In this document: positions 1 to 8,204 of the stretch, piece by piece | How positions within the stretch are numbered: position 1 is the first letter of the stretch | Layout: every line of letters begins with the position of its first letter | Assembly (NCBI GenBank): GCA_039810245.1 | Contig: JBDHWQ010000010.1 | Span: forward strand, 62,001 to 126,000 | Reading direction: 5' to 3' | Source of the DNA: CALDSL01 sp039810245 | GTDB taxonomy: Bacteria > Chloroflexota > Anaerolineae > Anaerolineales > Anaerolineaceae | Length of the DNA: 64,000 nt | The notes under the pieces: generated by a model | The model's database searches: none | Told to the model about the DNA's origin: nothing | The model's input: the letters and a program-made list of their open reading frames with translations, nothing else | Program-made: the position numbers and the translations under genes

Positions 1-290
1 CGGTACAACCGTGGGCATCTCAGTTGGCATTACTTCGGTTGGAACTACTTCGGTTGGGAGTACTTCCGTGGGAAGAACTTCGGTCGGAACTACCTCGGTC
101 GGCAGTACTTCCGTTGGTAGAACTTCCGTTGGGAGAACTTCCGTGGGAAGAACCTCGGTCGGAACTACCTCGGTCGGCAGTACTTCGGTTGGTAGAACTT
201 CCGTTGGGAGAACTTCGGTCGGCAGTACTTCCGTTGGGAGAACTTCCGTCGGCAGAACCTCGGTCGGGACAACTTCCGTCGCCGGAGCGC
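1..290 (-). repeat. Tandem PTEV codon repeats, distal array
   Basis: Degenerate 15-base units read on the minus strand as (L/V)PTEV, repeated nearly without break up to the window edge. Unit sequences differ mostly at third codon positions, so selection appears to act on the peptide. The plus-strand reading (TSVG repeats) is a shadow. Confidence 0.85.
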
Positions 291-1698
291 CTACCGGGCA
301 GACGTACGGATACCAGTAGTAGTCGATGCCGGCGCCATCGGAGATGGGGGACATGGTAGCCGGATCGAGCAGGATCGCACCAAAATGGATTTCCACCACC
401 TGGTCACCCACGCGAATACCGGGCCACTGGCCTTCCACCGCCACGGTGTCGCCATTCGATACATTCTGGTAGCTGTACATCACGTCCGTGCGCAGGTCGA
501 CCGGTTCCACTACGTGCCAGGCCGTCTGCAGCACAGCGCTGTCCATGCCATCCGGCAGGGTTACCTGCACGTGCGCCGTCATGGTGCTCGAATTCAACAC
601 GCACAACGGTGTATCCGCCTCAGCGAAGCCAACTTCCGGCGTGCCAGGCACAACCTGGGTTGGCATATCCGTCGGCATTTGGGTCGGCAGAACTTCCGTA
701 GGCATGACCTCGGTCGGAACTACTTCGGTTGGGAGTACTTCCGTGGGAAGCACTTCGGTTGGGAGCACTTCGGTGGGAAGTACTTCGGTGGGAAGCACTT
801 CCGTTGGCAGCACTTCGGTTGGTAGAACCTCGGTGGGAAGTACTTCGGTAGGAAGCACTTCGGTCGGCAGGACTTGCGTTGGCTCTACGCCGGTCGGCAC
901 GGGGGTCACAGGCGAACCCACCGGGCAGACGTACGGGTACCAGTAGAAGTCAAAGCCGGCGCCGGACGAGATTGGCTTGCGGGTAGCGGGGTCGAGCAGG
1001 ATTGCGCCGAGGTGGATTTCCACGACGCTGTCCGTCGGCCGGATGCCAGGCCACTCACCTTCCAGCTTCACCACCTGTCCATTGCTTACGCTGAAGGAGC
1101 TGTAGTACGTGGGAGTACGCAGGTCGGCGGGCTCTACCACCCGGAAGGATGCTTGCAGGATAGCGCTATCGCCGCCTTCGAGGGAAACCTGCACGGTTGT
1201 GCTGACGCGGCCGCTGCCGATCATGCACAGCGGTGTGTCATCCTCGAGAAAACCGACATCCCCACTCAGAACCGCTACAGGCGTAGGTTCATCAGTCGGG
1301 ATATCGGTTGGCAGAACTTCCGTAGGCACTACCTCTGTGGGCGGTACTTCCGTTGGGGGGACTTCCGTAGGAACTACATCAGTCGGAGCCACATCAGTCG
1401 GAGCCACATCGGTCGGAGCTACGTCGGTCGGTACGACGTCTGTCGGAGCGACCGTTGGTTCTTCCGTCGGCACGTCCGTGGGTACATCTGTCGGCACGTC
1501 CGTGGGCATGTCCGTCGGTACGACGGTTTCCTGGAAGATCGGCGCTTTGGGCTGCTTCTTCTTCGCGGCAGTATCATCGACGTAACCCGCCTGCACGGGG
1601 CCGGCGGCCATCGAGAGGAACATACCCGAGACTAACAGTACAAAGCTGAACAGGTAAAACACACGGTAAACTTGTCTACTGCGAAACCAACGTCTCAT
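1..1698 (-). CDS. Secreted PTEV-repeat protein with two Cys-bounded domains (3' end outside window)
   Basis: Function not recognised; a surface or secreted protein is inferred. The start is ATG at 1698, with an AAGGTGG ribosome site about 5 bases upstream. The frame stays open for 566 codons to the window edge, so the C-terminus is missing. Residues 1-40 form a signal peptide (MRRWFRSRQ, then a hydrophobic stretch ending near PVQA). A PTDV/PTEV linker follows, then a domain bounded by Cys158 and Cys258, a second PTEV linker, a second copy of the domain (Cys366 to Cys467), and more PTEV repeats. Both copies contain DTPLC near the start, a VEP-DLRT motif, WPGIR, GAILLDP and YWYPYVC at the end. 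The same domain recurs in the protein at 10558-11997. The Cys pairs could form disulfides outside the cell. A consensus promoter lies at 2127-2155, and a 420-nt leader contains a terminator. Confidence 0.8.
   Translation of the reverse strand, partial: MRRWFRSRQVYRVFYLFSFVLLVSGMFLSMAAGPVQAGYVDDTAAKKKQPKAPIFQETVVPTDMPTDVPTDVPTDVPTEEPTVAPTDVVPTDVAPTDVAPTDVAPTDVVPTEVPPTEVPPTEVVPTEVLPTDIPTDEPTPVAVLSGDVGFLEDDTPLCMIGSGRVSTTVQVSLEGGDSAILQASFRVVEPADLRTPTYYSSFSVSNGQVVKLEGEWPGIRPTDSVVEIHLGAILLDPATRKPISSGAGFDFYWYPYVCPVGSPVTPVPTGVEPTQVLPTEVLPTEVLPTEVLPTEVLPTEVLPTEVLPTEVLPTEVLPTEVLPTEVVPTEVMPTEVLPTQMPTDMPTQVVPGTPEVGFAEADTPLCVLNSSTMTAHVQVTLPDGMDSAVLQTAWHVVEPVDLRTDVMYSYQNVSNGDTVAVEGQWPGIRVGDQVVEIHFGAILLDPATMSPISDGAGIDYYWYPYVCPVGAPATEVVPTEVLPTEVLPTEVLPTEVLPTEVLPTEVLPTEVVPTEVLPTEVLPTEVLPTEVLPTEVVPTEVLPTEVLPTEVVPTEVMPTEMPTVVP
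665..900 (-). repeat. Tandem PTEV codon repeats, central array
   Basis: Second array of 15-base units coding LPTEV/VPTEV, lying between the two Cys-bounded domain copies of the same gene. It probably acts as an extended spacer. Such arrays are prone to length change by slippage. Confidence 0.85.
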
Positions 1699-2120
1699 AT
1701 TTCCACCTTATTTGCCCGTTTGGTTTACGTAGCCAACCACGCTCCACATCAGCGAGCATTCTGACACTGGAGCACAATATGAGGACTGGTGGAACTGCCC
1801 ACCAAACCTTCTATTCAGATCCTGGTATCTGGCTTGGACGTTTGCCAACGGATCAAACGCCGGCTGTACCATTCTCTGGTGCGATGAAACGTAGTGTTTC
1901 AAAATCCAGAACTGGCTGGCCCCCTAGAACAAAGAACACTCACTTGTAAAGCTGTGCAAAAAAGAACCGGCTGTGACGCCGGTGTTTTTGCAATCTCTAC
2001 TTTTGGAAGCTTCCCTTCTAGCTTCCACTTTGCCTGTACCCCGCTCAAGACGTACGGATAATGCGGGCCGCGATGCCTCAAACAACTGCTACCACCGGTA
2101 AACGGTTATTTGATTTTGGT
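1699..2120 (-). promoter_or_regulatory. Long 5' leader of the PTEV gene, candidate attenuator
   Basis: About 420 bases lie between the predicted transcription start (near 2120) and the ATG at 1698, with no convincing gene. On the minus strand the leader contains a hairpin with arms GGAAGCT/AGCTTCC (about 1998-2026), then an intrinsic terminator at 1958-1983, then about 260 further bases before the coding region. A full-length transcript must read through the terminator, which suggests conditional antitermination. I could not match it to a known riboswitch class. Confidence 0.5.
1958..1983 (-). terminator. Intrinsic terminator inside the leader
   Basis: On the minus strand ACCGGC and GCCGGT enclose a six-base loop, followed by TC and six T. 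It lies about 140 bases after the predicted transcription start and 260 bases before the start codon. It also has a short T run on the plus side. Confidence 0.65.
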
Positions 2121-2126
2121 ATTTAG

Positions 2127-2155
2127 ATTATAGGAATTCGCCTTTATATTGTCAA
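2127..2155 (-). promoter_or_regulatory. Consensus sigma-70 promoter of the PTEV gene
   Basis: On the minus strand a perfect TTGACA (2150-2155) and a perfect TATAAT (2127-2132) are separated by 17 bases. No gene is read leftward from here before the PTEV gene. Confidence 0.8.
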
Positions 2156-2195
2156 GTAGTTTTGATAACAAATATCTAGCATAGAAATTATATTG

Positions 2196-2227
2196 AAAAA
2201 CCGGCCGGGGAGACTCCACCGGCCGGT
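2196..2227 (-). terminator. Terminator after the plsC-like gene
   Basis: On the minus strand CCGGCCGG and its complement enclose a GGAGACTCCA-type loop, followed by five T. It lies 29 bases past the acyltransferase stop codon and ends the 4320-2256 transcription unit. Confidence 0.8.
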
Positions 2228-2255
2228 AATGGGAAGAAATTGTGATGCTGGATGC

Positions 2256-2996
2256 TCAGCCGCTATCCCGCGCGCTGATTCCTTGCCAGGGATAGATTTC
2301 CGTGCCACGCGCAGCCTCGCGAATGGCAGGGTCATGGGAGTAAAACCCGCGCCGTTCGGGCGGGATCAGCGGGGCGATATGGCGCATCAGTGTGTGGCCA
2401 ATCTCATCCAGCCGGGCGCGGTCGGTTTCACCGCGGTCGGATACATACAGTGGGCCGAACGGCTCACCAACACGAATGCGCACGCGAGCGCGCTTGCCGC
2501 GCCGGACGCTGGGAAACACGTCAACCAAACCGTCCAGCCCGATTGGCAGGATCTGCGCGTGGGTGGAAGATGCCAGGAAGGCTGCTCCCGGGCGAGCAGG
2601 GCGCAGCACAGCCGCCCAGCTTCCGGCTTCGGGAAAGATGGCTAACCGGCCACCGCCGTGCAGAATCTGGCGCGCACGAATCAGCGTTTCGCGCGATACC
2701 GACCCGCGCCGCACGGGAAGTACGCCCCACAGCGCGGGGATCCAGGTGACGATTGCTGGGGCATTGGGCATGCGGAAGCCGCCCACGAATTCTACCGGCC
2801 AGGGTAGGGTATGGATCATGGCCACGGGGTCGAGGAAGTTGAAATGGTTGCCGATGATCAACAGCGGGCCCTGGGCAGGGATATTCTCCTTGCCCTCGAT
2901 CTCAAAATGGGACAGCGCGCCCAGGCCCAGGGCAACCAGGCGGCGCAGCAGGGCGCGGATGGGGCGCCGGCGGGCAAAATAATCCGTTTCAGGCAT
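2256..2996 (-). CDS. 1-acyl-sn-glycerol-3-phosphate acyltransferase family protein (PlsC-like)
   Basis: Membrane-associated acyltransferase that would transfer an acyl chain to lysophosphatidic acid or a related acceptor in phospholipid synthesis. The family signature HX4D is His51 to Asp56 (NHFNFLD). The second block reads FPEAG at 121-125, with an inserted Ala relative to the usual FPEG. The length, 246 aa, is normal. I chose ATG 2996; a TTG at 3020 is in frame but lies deeper in the upstream gene. The ATG overlaps the transporter stop by 8 bases, so the two are probably translationally coupled. Acceptor specificity cannot be read from sequence. Confidence 0.85.
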   Translation of the reverse strand: MPETDYFARRRPIRALLRRLVALGLGALSHFEIEGKENIPAQGPLLIIGNHFNFLDPVAMIHTLPWPVEFVGGFRMPNAPAIVTWIPALWGVLPVRRGSVSRETLIRARQILHGGGRLAIFPEAGSWAAVLRPARPGAAFLASSTHAQILPIGLDGLVDVFPSVRRGKRARVRIRVGEPFGPLYVSDRGETDRARLDEIGHTLMRHIAPLIPPERRGFYSHDPAIREAARGTEIYPWQGISARDSG

Positions 2997-4320
2997 TCCG
3001 AGAGACACGATTGCGCACAAACATCAGCAGCGCCAGGCCCACCAGCAAGAATACGACAATGGAAACAATCGCCAGGCGCATCCCGGCCTGCTCGGCGGGG
3101 ATGGCTTCCAGGCCGCGGCGCAGGTACATGTTCGAGCCCCAGTGGGCCAGCGTGCCATACACCGCCGGGCCGATGAAAGCAGAAACACTGGCAGCCACGG
3201 CAAACAATCCGTAAAACTCGGCGGTTTGCTCGTGCGGCGCCAGCATGCTCACCATCATGCGGCTGACAGACTGCACACCGGTGAGCATAAACCCGGCGAA
3301 CCCGGCGATGACAAAGAACATGAGGCGCGTATTCACGACCACCAGGGCTGAAGCAATGATTGACATCGCCACCAGCGCCACCACCAGGGCCGTCTTGCCG
3401 CCCGAACGGTCGGCGAAGATGCCAAACACGTATGCCCCGGCCACGCTGGTGACCGATACCACCATCATCAACAGAATCAGCTCCTGCTGCTTGAGCTGGA
3501 ACAGCACCGTACCGATAATGGACGCAAAGTCGAAAGTGACGATGATGCCCACGTTGTAGATGGTGAAGGCGATCAGGAACTTGAGAAATTCCTTGTGCTT
3601 GCGGGCTTCCATGAAAGTGTGCGCGATCTGGCGGAAGGGCACGGTGAAATAGGTATGCCCGTCGGGCAGGGGGCGGGCTGCGGTGCGCTCGCGCACCCAC
3701 AGGAACAGGGGCAGCGAAGAAAGCAGGAAGAACAGCGCGGTGAGGATAAACGATAGGCTGATGACGCCCGGTATTTTGACCAGGCTGATCAACGCCAGCA
3801 CCAGCACCAGCGCCACAATGCCGCCCAGTGACCCGATAGCCCAGCCGTTGCCGGAGATGGTTCCCATCTCTTCTTTGTCAGCAATTTCGGGCAGCAGCGC
3901 ATTGTAAAACACCTGCGCGCCGCGGTAGCCAATTTCCGCCAGGATGAAGAAGGCCATGCCGATACCAATATTGCCCTTTTGCACGAAGTACAAGCAGGCG
4001 GTAAAGGCGATCACCAGGCCGGTGTACAGGTTGAGGATGCGCTTCTTGGAGCGCGAGTAATCCGCCACCACGCCCAAAATAGGCGTGGAGATGGCCACCA
4101 CCAGCATGGCAATCGAGATCGACAGTCCCCACAGGCGCGAGCCTTCAGATCCACCTACCACAGTATTCTTAAAGTATGCGGAGTATACCGTCATTAACAC
4201 AACCGCGGCGTAGGCCGAATTGCCGAAGTCATACATATACCAGGCCCAGCGTTCCCGGCGCGAAACCGGAATTTTACGCTTTTGCACCGTCGCGGCATTT
4301 GCGTTTACGCTAATTTCCAT
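2989..4320 (-). CDS. MFS transporter, UMF1/Atg22-like family
   Basis: Integral membrane protein of 443 aa with about 12 hydrophobic segments. The N-terminal motif WAWYMYDFGNSAYA matches the family of bacterial relatives of the yeast vacuolar effluxer Atg22 (UMF1). Charged loops DYSRSKKR (after segment 3) and DRSGGKT (middle) are typical MFS inter-helix signatures. AAAGGAA lies about 8 bases before the ATG. It is the first gene of a two-gene unit with the acyltransferase, which could hint at a lipid or envelope substrate, but the substrate is unknown. Confidence 0.85.
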   Translation of the reverse strand: MEISVNANAATVQKRKIPVSRRERWAWYMYDFGNSAYAAVVLMTVYSAYFKNTVVGGSEGSRLWGLSISIAMLVVAISTPILGVVADYSRSKKRILNLYTGLVIAFTACLYFVQKGNIGIGMAFFILAEIGYRGAQVFYNALLPEIADKEEMGTISGNGWAIGSLGGIVALVLVLALISLVKIPGVISLSFILTALFFLLSSLPLFLWVRERTAARPLPDGHTYFTVPFRQIAHTFMEARKHKEFLKFLIAFTIYNVGIIVTFDFASIIGTVLFQLKQQELILLMMVVSVTSVAGAYVFGIFADRSGGKTALVVALVAMSIIASALVVVNTRLMFFVIAGFAGFMLTGVQSVSRMMVSMLAPHEQTAEFYGLFAVAASVSAFIGPAVYGTLAHWGSNMYLRRGLEAIPAEQAGMRLAIVSIVVFLLVGLALLMFVRNRVSRNA

Positions 4321-4413
4321 ACGGGCTATTTCCTTTGCAGTTGGGAATAATTAAGGATAACACCAATTCGATCATTTGGGTACAAATTGACAATACGCTG
4401 CCAGGCCCAAGCG

Positions 4414-5025
4414 TCAACGGGCCAGCGGCTGGCGCAGGATGGTTTTCAGCCGTTCCGGAGCGGTGCGCTGCGGGTCGTTCAGGTAGATTTCGTGATGCTT
4501 GCCTTCCAAGCGGTAACCCTGCGCCAGGGCGTGCGCGTGCAGCTCCATAATGCTTTCGTGTTCGCCGGTGTAGGGGCCGGTGTACATGCGCTGCACGCAG
4601 TCGCCTTCCTCATAGGCTTCCAGGCGCACATCGTCCAGGCACGGCGTGGCCTTCTTTTTGCGCACCTCCGGCAATACCTGATCCAGTAAGGCCGGAGTCA
4701 CCCATTCCGGTTGGACGATCATCATTGTCCACGACCAGAAATCTTTGTTCTCATCGGAAACGATGCTGCCATCCGCCATCCACCACAACCCTTCGAGCGG
4801 CATGACGGCGAAGTCGATGCCGAGCTGTTTTTTCACGGCGAACTTAAGCGCGTAGGCAGCGCTGTACAACGTACTCACCGCCGTGGGGTAGGCCGGGCTG
4901 CTGGCCGGGTTGCCCTGCCCGTCGATCTGCAAGAAGGTAAGGCGGGGGACGCGCACGATCTCCGGGGCACGGCCGGGGAAATACAGGCTCTTATACTGCT
5001 GTTTGATATCAATCTTTTCGGGCAT
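4414..5025 (-). CDS. GyrI-like small-molecule-binding domain protein
   Basis: A 203-aa soluble protein. The opening (KSLYFPGRAPEIVRVPRLTFLQIDGQGNP, read in pieces) and the later blocks PLEGLWWM and VQRMYTGPYTGE resemble the stand-alone GyrI-like/SOUL-type effector-binding family found in many bacteria. There is no DNA-binding domain, so it is not itself a regulator of the AraC or MerR type. GAGGTG lies 5 bases before ATG 5025. The ligand is unknown. It has its own unit, 90 bases upstream of the transporter start. Confidence 0.75.
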   Translation of the reverse strand: MPEKIDIKQQYKSLYFPGRAPEIVRVPRLTFLQIDGQGNPASSPAYPTAVSTLYSAAYALKFAVKKQLGIDFAVMPLEGLWWMADGSIVSDENKDFWSWTMMIVQPEWVTPALLDQVLPEVRKKKATPCLDDVRLEAYEEGDCVQRMYTGPYTGEHESIMELHAHALAQGYRLEGKHHEIYLNDPQRTAPERLKTILRQPLAR

Positions 5026-5099
5026 GGCGGCACCTCAGGTTGGTAGGGACTTTCCCATTATAATGAGGCTTGTAGAAAAAACCAAACCCTATTTTGCCA

Positions 5100-5588
5100 A
5101 TGGATCCGTTCATGAAATTAACCGAAAAAGCCCGCCAGTATTATGAGGAGTACTACGCCAGCCTGCCCGCGGGCACACCGCGCCATGCGCGGGTGGAGAG
5201 CTGGTATTTTGATAACAACCCGCGCGATGCCCGCGCGCTGGGCGAGCTTACCCGCCAGGGGATCAAAACGGCCACCGCCTCGCTGCTGTGGACTTTTGAA
5301 AAAGAGCAGGAGCCGTTGCCCGAAGTAGGTGGGATCAGCGTGATTGTCGATTGGGATGGCGAGCCAATGTGCATCATCGAGACGACTCGTGTGTACATTC
5401 GCCCATTTTCCGAGGTAGACGAGGAACAGGCCTTCGAGGAAGGCGAAGGCGACCGCTCGCTAGCCTACTGGCGCAGGGTGCATTGGAAATTCTTTACCGA
5501 AGAGGCGGCCAGGCATGGGCTGCAGCCCAGCGAAGACATGCCGGTGATTTGCGAGCGTTTCCGCCTGGTGTACGGCGGGCAAGAATAA
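5100..5588 (+). CDS. ASCH domain protein
   Basis: A 162-aa protein of the ASCH family, a PUA-like fold thought to bind RNA or modified nucleosides; some members are amidohydrolases acting on N4-acetylcytidine. The visible pattern is an N-terminal helix (EKARQYYEEYYASLPAG), then RDARALGELTRQGIKTATASLLW, a central strand containing GEPMCIIETTRV, and the acidic EGEGDRSLAYWRRVHWKFF block typical of this family. The reading frame begins at TTG 5094; ATG 5100 or 5112 are more likely starts. The substrate is unknown. Confidence 0.75.
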   Translation: MDPFMKLTEKARQYYEEYYASLPAGTPRHARVESWYFDNNPRDARALGELTRQGIKTATASLLWTFEKEQEPLPEVGGISVIVDWDGEPMCIIETTRVYIRPFSEVDEEQAFEEGEGDRSLAYWRRVHWKFFTEEAARHGLQPSEDMPVICERFRLVYGGQE

Positions 5589-5623
5589 AAAAACCAGGGT
5601 AAGCCGGGGACGGCTCACCCTGA
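5586..5623. terminator. Bidirectional terminator between ASCH and desaturase genes
   Basis: An interrupted hairpin with arms CCAGGGT-AGCCG and CGGCT-ACCCTG is followed on the minus strand by seven T. It sits 19 bases past the desaturase stop and directly after the ASCH stop codon. Confidence 0.75.
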
Positions 5624-5641
5624 TTCCAGGAATGGCAACGG

Positions 5642-6727
5642 TCAGTCGCCGGTGGACTGGCGCGCGCCCGATGTGGGCGGCGTGGCCCCGGCGCGGCGCG
5701 CAGTGCGCTCTTTGATGAAGCCCACCATGCGCCGGATCGGCTCGTTGTACAGCTTAAGCCGCGTGGTGCGCAGGCTGTCGCGGATGGTGATCACGCGCGC
5801 GAAGCGGTGGATGGGCTCCACGTTTTCGTGCGCAGCTTCCAGGTTATAGTTAGGGATGCGCGGGCTGAGGTGGTGGACGTGATGGAAACCAATATTTCCG
5901 CTAAACCACTGCAGCACTTTGGGCAGCTTGTAATACGAAGCGCCCAGCAGCGCCGAAGCCACGTAATCCCAGTTTTCGGCGCGCTCCCAGTACGAGTCTT
6001 CAAACTGGTGCTGGACGTAGAACAGCCAGATGCCGCCGCTGCCGCCGATGAGAATGATCGGGAGCTGGATCATCAGGTATTCTTTCCAGCCGATGAGCAG
6101 GCTGAGGCCGGTTGCTAACGCCAGCAGGGCAACATTTGTCCACACTACGCTCATCGTCTCGCGCTTGCCGTAGTGCGGCAGGGCCACACGGTGCGAGAGC
6201 AGGAACATATAGACGGGTCCGAGGATGAACATGATCAGCGGATTGCGGAACAGGCGGTAGCCCACGCGGCCGAAGAATTTCTGCTCAAAGTATTCGTCCA
6301 CGGTCAGGGTAGTTACGTCTCCCACACCGCGCTTATCCAGGTTGCCGCTGCTGGCGTGGTGAATGGCGTGCGACTTCCACCACTGCTCGCTGGGCGTGAA
6401 GACCAGCACACCCAACCAGAATCCCAGGCGGCGGTTGGCTTTGGTGGATTGGAAGAAGGAATTGTGGCCACAATCGTGGAAGAAGATGAAGATGCGCACC
6501 AGGAACAACGCTGCCAGCAGGATCAGCGGAAAAGCCAGCAGGTACGAGATTTTCATCACAAATACGATTGCCACCCACAATGCGGCATAGGGTACCAGAG
6601 TATTGACGAGCTGCCAGACGCTGCGGCTCGGGTCGGCTTTTTGATAGGGAGCCAGGAGCTTGTTCAGCTCGGACATTTTGGGAAGAGAGCTTTTGAGGGC
6701 CTCTTTTTCAGCGGTAATTGGGTCCAT
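5642..6727 (-). CDS. Membrane fatty acid desaturase (delta-12/omega-6 type)
   Basis: Di-iron membrane enzyme that introduces a double bond into acyl chains, adjusting membrane fluidity. All three histidine boxes are present: HDCGH at 84-88, HAIHH at 120-124 and HHVHH at 282-286, with hydrophobic segments between them. The length is 361 aa from ATG 6727. That ATG has AAAGGAAG 8 bases upstream and is preferred over an in-frame start 69 bases earlier. The box order and spacing fit the delta-12/omega-6 and alkane-type desaturase superfamily; regioselectivity cannot be read. No electron donor gene lies nearby. Confidence 0.88.
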   Translation of the reverse strand: MDPITAEKEALKSSLPKMSELNKLLAPYQKADPSRSVWQLVNTLVPYAALWVAIVFVMKISYLLAFPLILLAALFLVRIFIFFHDCGHNSFFQSTKANRRLGFWLGVLVFTPSEQWWKSHAIHHASSGNLDKRGVGDVTTLTVDEYFEQKFFGRVGYRLFRNPLIMFILGPVYMFLLSHRVALPHYGKRETMSVVWTNVALLALATGLSLLIGWKEYLMIQLPIILIGGSGGIWLFYVQHQFEDSYWERAENWDYVASALLGASYYKLPKVLQWFSGNIGFHHVHHLSPRIPNYNLEAAHENVEPIHRFARVITIRDSLRTTRLKLYNEPIRRMVGFIKERTARRAGATPPTSGARQSTGD

Positions 6728-6866
6728 GCGTTTGCTTCCTTTCTGATTTGATTGTACCGGGCGCGGGGCGAATACAAAATGCACATTTTCTACCAATCAG
6801 GTCACATTTTCGTCATAGAACATTAGGCATGGTCACCCAACTTCCTCTTCCTTAAGAAAATTCTGC

Positions 6867-6896
6867 TTGACAAAGCCGAATCTTCCAACCTATACT
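6867..6896 (+). promoter_or_regulatory. Sigma-70-type promoter of the TPR-S24 gene
   Basis: TTGACA (6867-6872), 18 bases, TATACT (6891-6896), 71 bases before the ATG at 6968. Confidence 0.65.
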
Positions 6897-6967
6897 GATA
6901 CCGTCCCAGAGAACGACAGGTGGGGTGGGGTGGTTTCATTTTCTGGCAGCGATGGGCCTGAGGCGCC

Positions 6968-8137
6968 ATGATCGACTTTGAAACGGCTTACGGCTGGCTG
7001 AATACATTTCACTATTCATGCCTGGGGGCAGCCACTCGCCAGATCGTTGCGCAACTGTCTCTCAATCTGCGGCCGGATAAACCCGCGCGACTGCGCGCGC
7101 TTCGCCAGCAACTGCTGATGCTGAGTGATACATTGCGCTATAGTGATGAGCGCGCCGAATGCCTGCTGGCCTGTGCCCGCGCCGAGTACCGGTTGCAGGA
7201 CTATACACGCGCCAGCCTGCACCTGCAGCAAGCCGCAGGGCTGTACCAGCGCTTCCGCATGACGCACCAGTACGCGGTGACGCTGTGGCTGCGCGGATGG
7301 CTGTTGTGGAACCTGCCCGGCCATCCGGACACCTGGAACGGCCTCACCCTGCTCCAGGAAAGCGTGCGCCAGTTTCAACTGCTGTATGGAATGAACCTGG
7401 GCATCGACCGGCAGCAGTCGGCGTGGTACCAGGCCAAAGCCGAGGCGATGCAGGAGGCGATCGGGCGCCAGATAAGCCTGATGGAACAGCTTGGAGATGC
7501 CGCGGCGGAGGAACAGCCGCCCGCGCCGCCGCCGGCGCCGGGAGCCTGGGAGCGCGAGTACCCGGCCGAAGAGCCGCCCGATGCCGTGCTCGAACCCGGC
7601 GCGGAAGCGCCCATACCGGTTCATCTGCCGCCGGCTGCGCCGCCAGAATACCTGTTCACGTTGCAAACTTTTGAGGTGCGCGAGTGGATCCCGGCCGGTG
7701 GGTTGAAGAGCATGAATACGCTGGCGCAGCCGCTGGGCCACGTGGAGCTGGACCGGGTGTTGATTAACGGCCAGTGTTATGAGATCAAACCGTTGTGGAA
7801 AAACGGCACGCGCATCAACGTGACGCGCTACCTGAACAATCGCCAGCCACTGGTGGTGCTGCGCGTGCGCGGCGACAGCATGAACGCGGTGCAGCCTCAC
7901 CCGATCGAAAACGGCGATTATGTGCTGGTAGCGCTGCAGAACCACGCGCGCGACGGCGATATCGTGGTGGCCGGGGTTGACCAGGATGCTACGCTCAAGC
8001 GGCTGCGGGTGCGCGGCAGCCAGCGCTTGCTGGAACCGGAGAGCCGTAACCCAGAGCACCAGCCGCGTAGTTTTGAGCGCGACGACGCCTTGATCATCTC
8101 AGCGATTGCCGTGGCGGTTTTCAAGCCGGCAGAGTAA
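6968..8137 (+). CDS. TPR-like N-terminus fused to an S24 (LexA-type) peptidase domain
   Basis: A 389-aa protein. The N-terminal half (about 1-175) is helical, with TPR-like periodicity (SDERAECLLACARAEYRLQDYTRASLHLQQAAGLY). A Pro/Ala/Glu-rich linker follows (about 178-225), then a C-terminal S24 peptidase fold. The nucleophile motif VRGDSM places Ser304, IENGDYVLV follows, and the general-base Lys is Lys344 in ATLKRL. These match the Ser-Lys dyad of LexA, UmuD and phage repressors. No helix-turn-helix is visible, unlike LexA. Role not known: self-cleavage, signal relay or substrate processing are possible. GAGGCGCC precedes the ATG and a promoter lies at 6867-6896. Confidence 0.75.
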   Translation: MIDFETAYGWLNTFHYSCLGAATRQIVAQLSLNLRPDKPARLRALRQQLLMLSDTLRYSDERAECLLACARAEYRLQDYTRASLHLQQAAGLYQRFRMTHQYAVTLWLRGWLLWNLPGHPDTWNGLTLLQESVRQFQLLYGMNLGIDRQQSAWYQAKAEAMQEAIGRQISLMEQLGDAAAEEQPPAPPPAPGAWEREYPAEEPPDAVLEPGAEAPIPVHLPPAAPPEYLFTLQTFEVREWIPAGGLKSMNTLAQPLGHVELDRVLINGQCYEIKPLWKNGTRINVTRYLNNRQPLVVLRVRGDSMNAVQPHPIENGDYVLVALQNHARDGDIVVAGVDQDATLKRLRVRGSQRLLEPESRNPEHQPRSFERDDALIISAIAVAVFKPAE

Positions 8138-8204
8138 GCGTGCGCGCAAGTTTGGGCTATAATCCAGCCGTGATGTTTATCTTTTTACGCCACGGATTGC
8201 CTTG

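Noticed and set aside
1..300. Short repeats that could suggest a CRISPR array
   Set aside because: Units are 15 bases, contiguous, without spacers, and vary at codon third positions; they code PTEV.
11..946. Plus-strand open frames with TSVG repeats
   Set aside because: Shadows of the minus-strand PTEV codons; the minus frame has a signal peptide, ribosome site and conserved domains.
1699..2120. Cyclic-di-GMP-I riboswitch in the leaders
   Set aside because: Attractive because of the HD-GYP gene nearby, but the GGCAAACC and ACGCAAAGC signatures of the class are not present in order in any of the three leaders.
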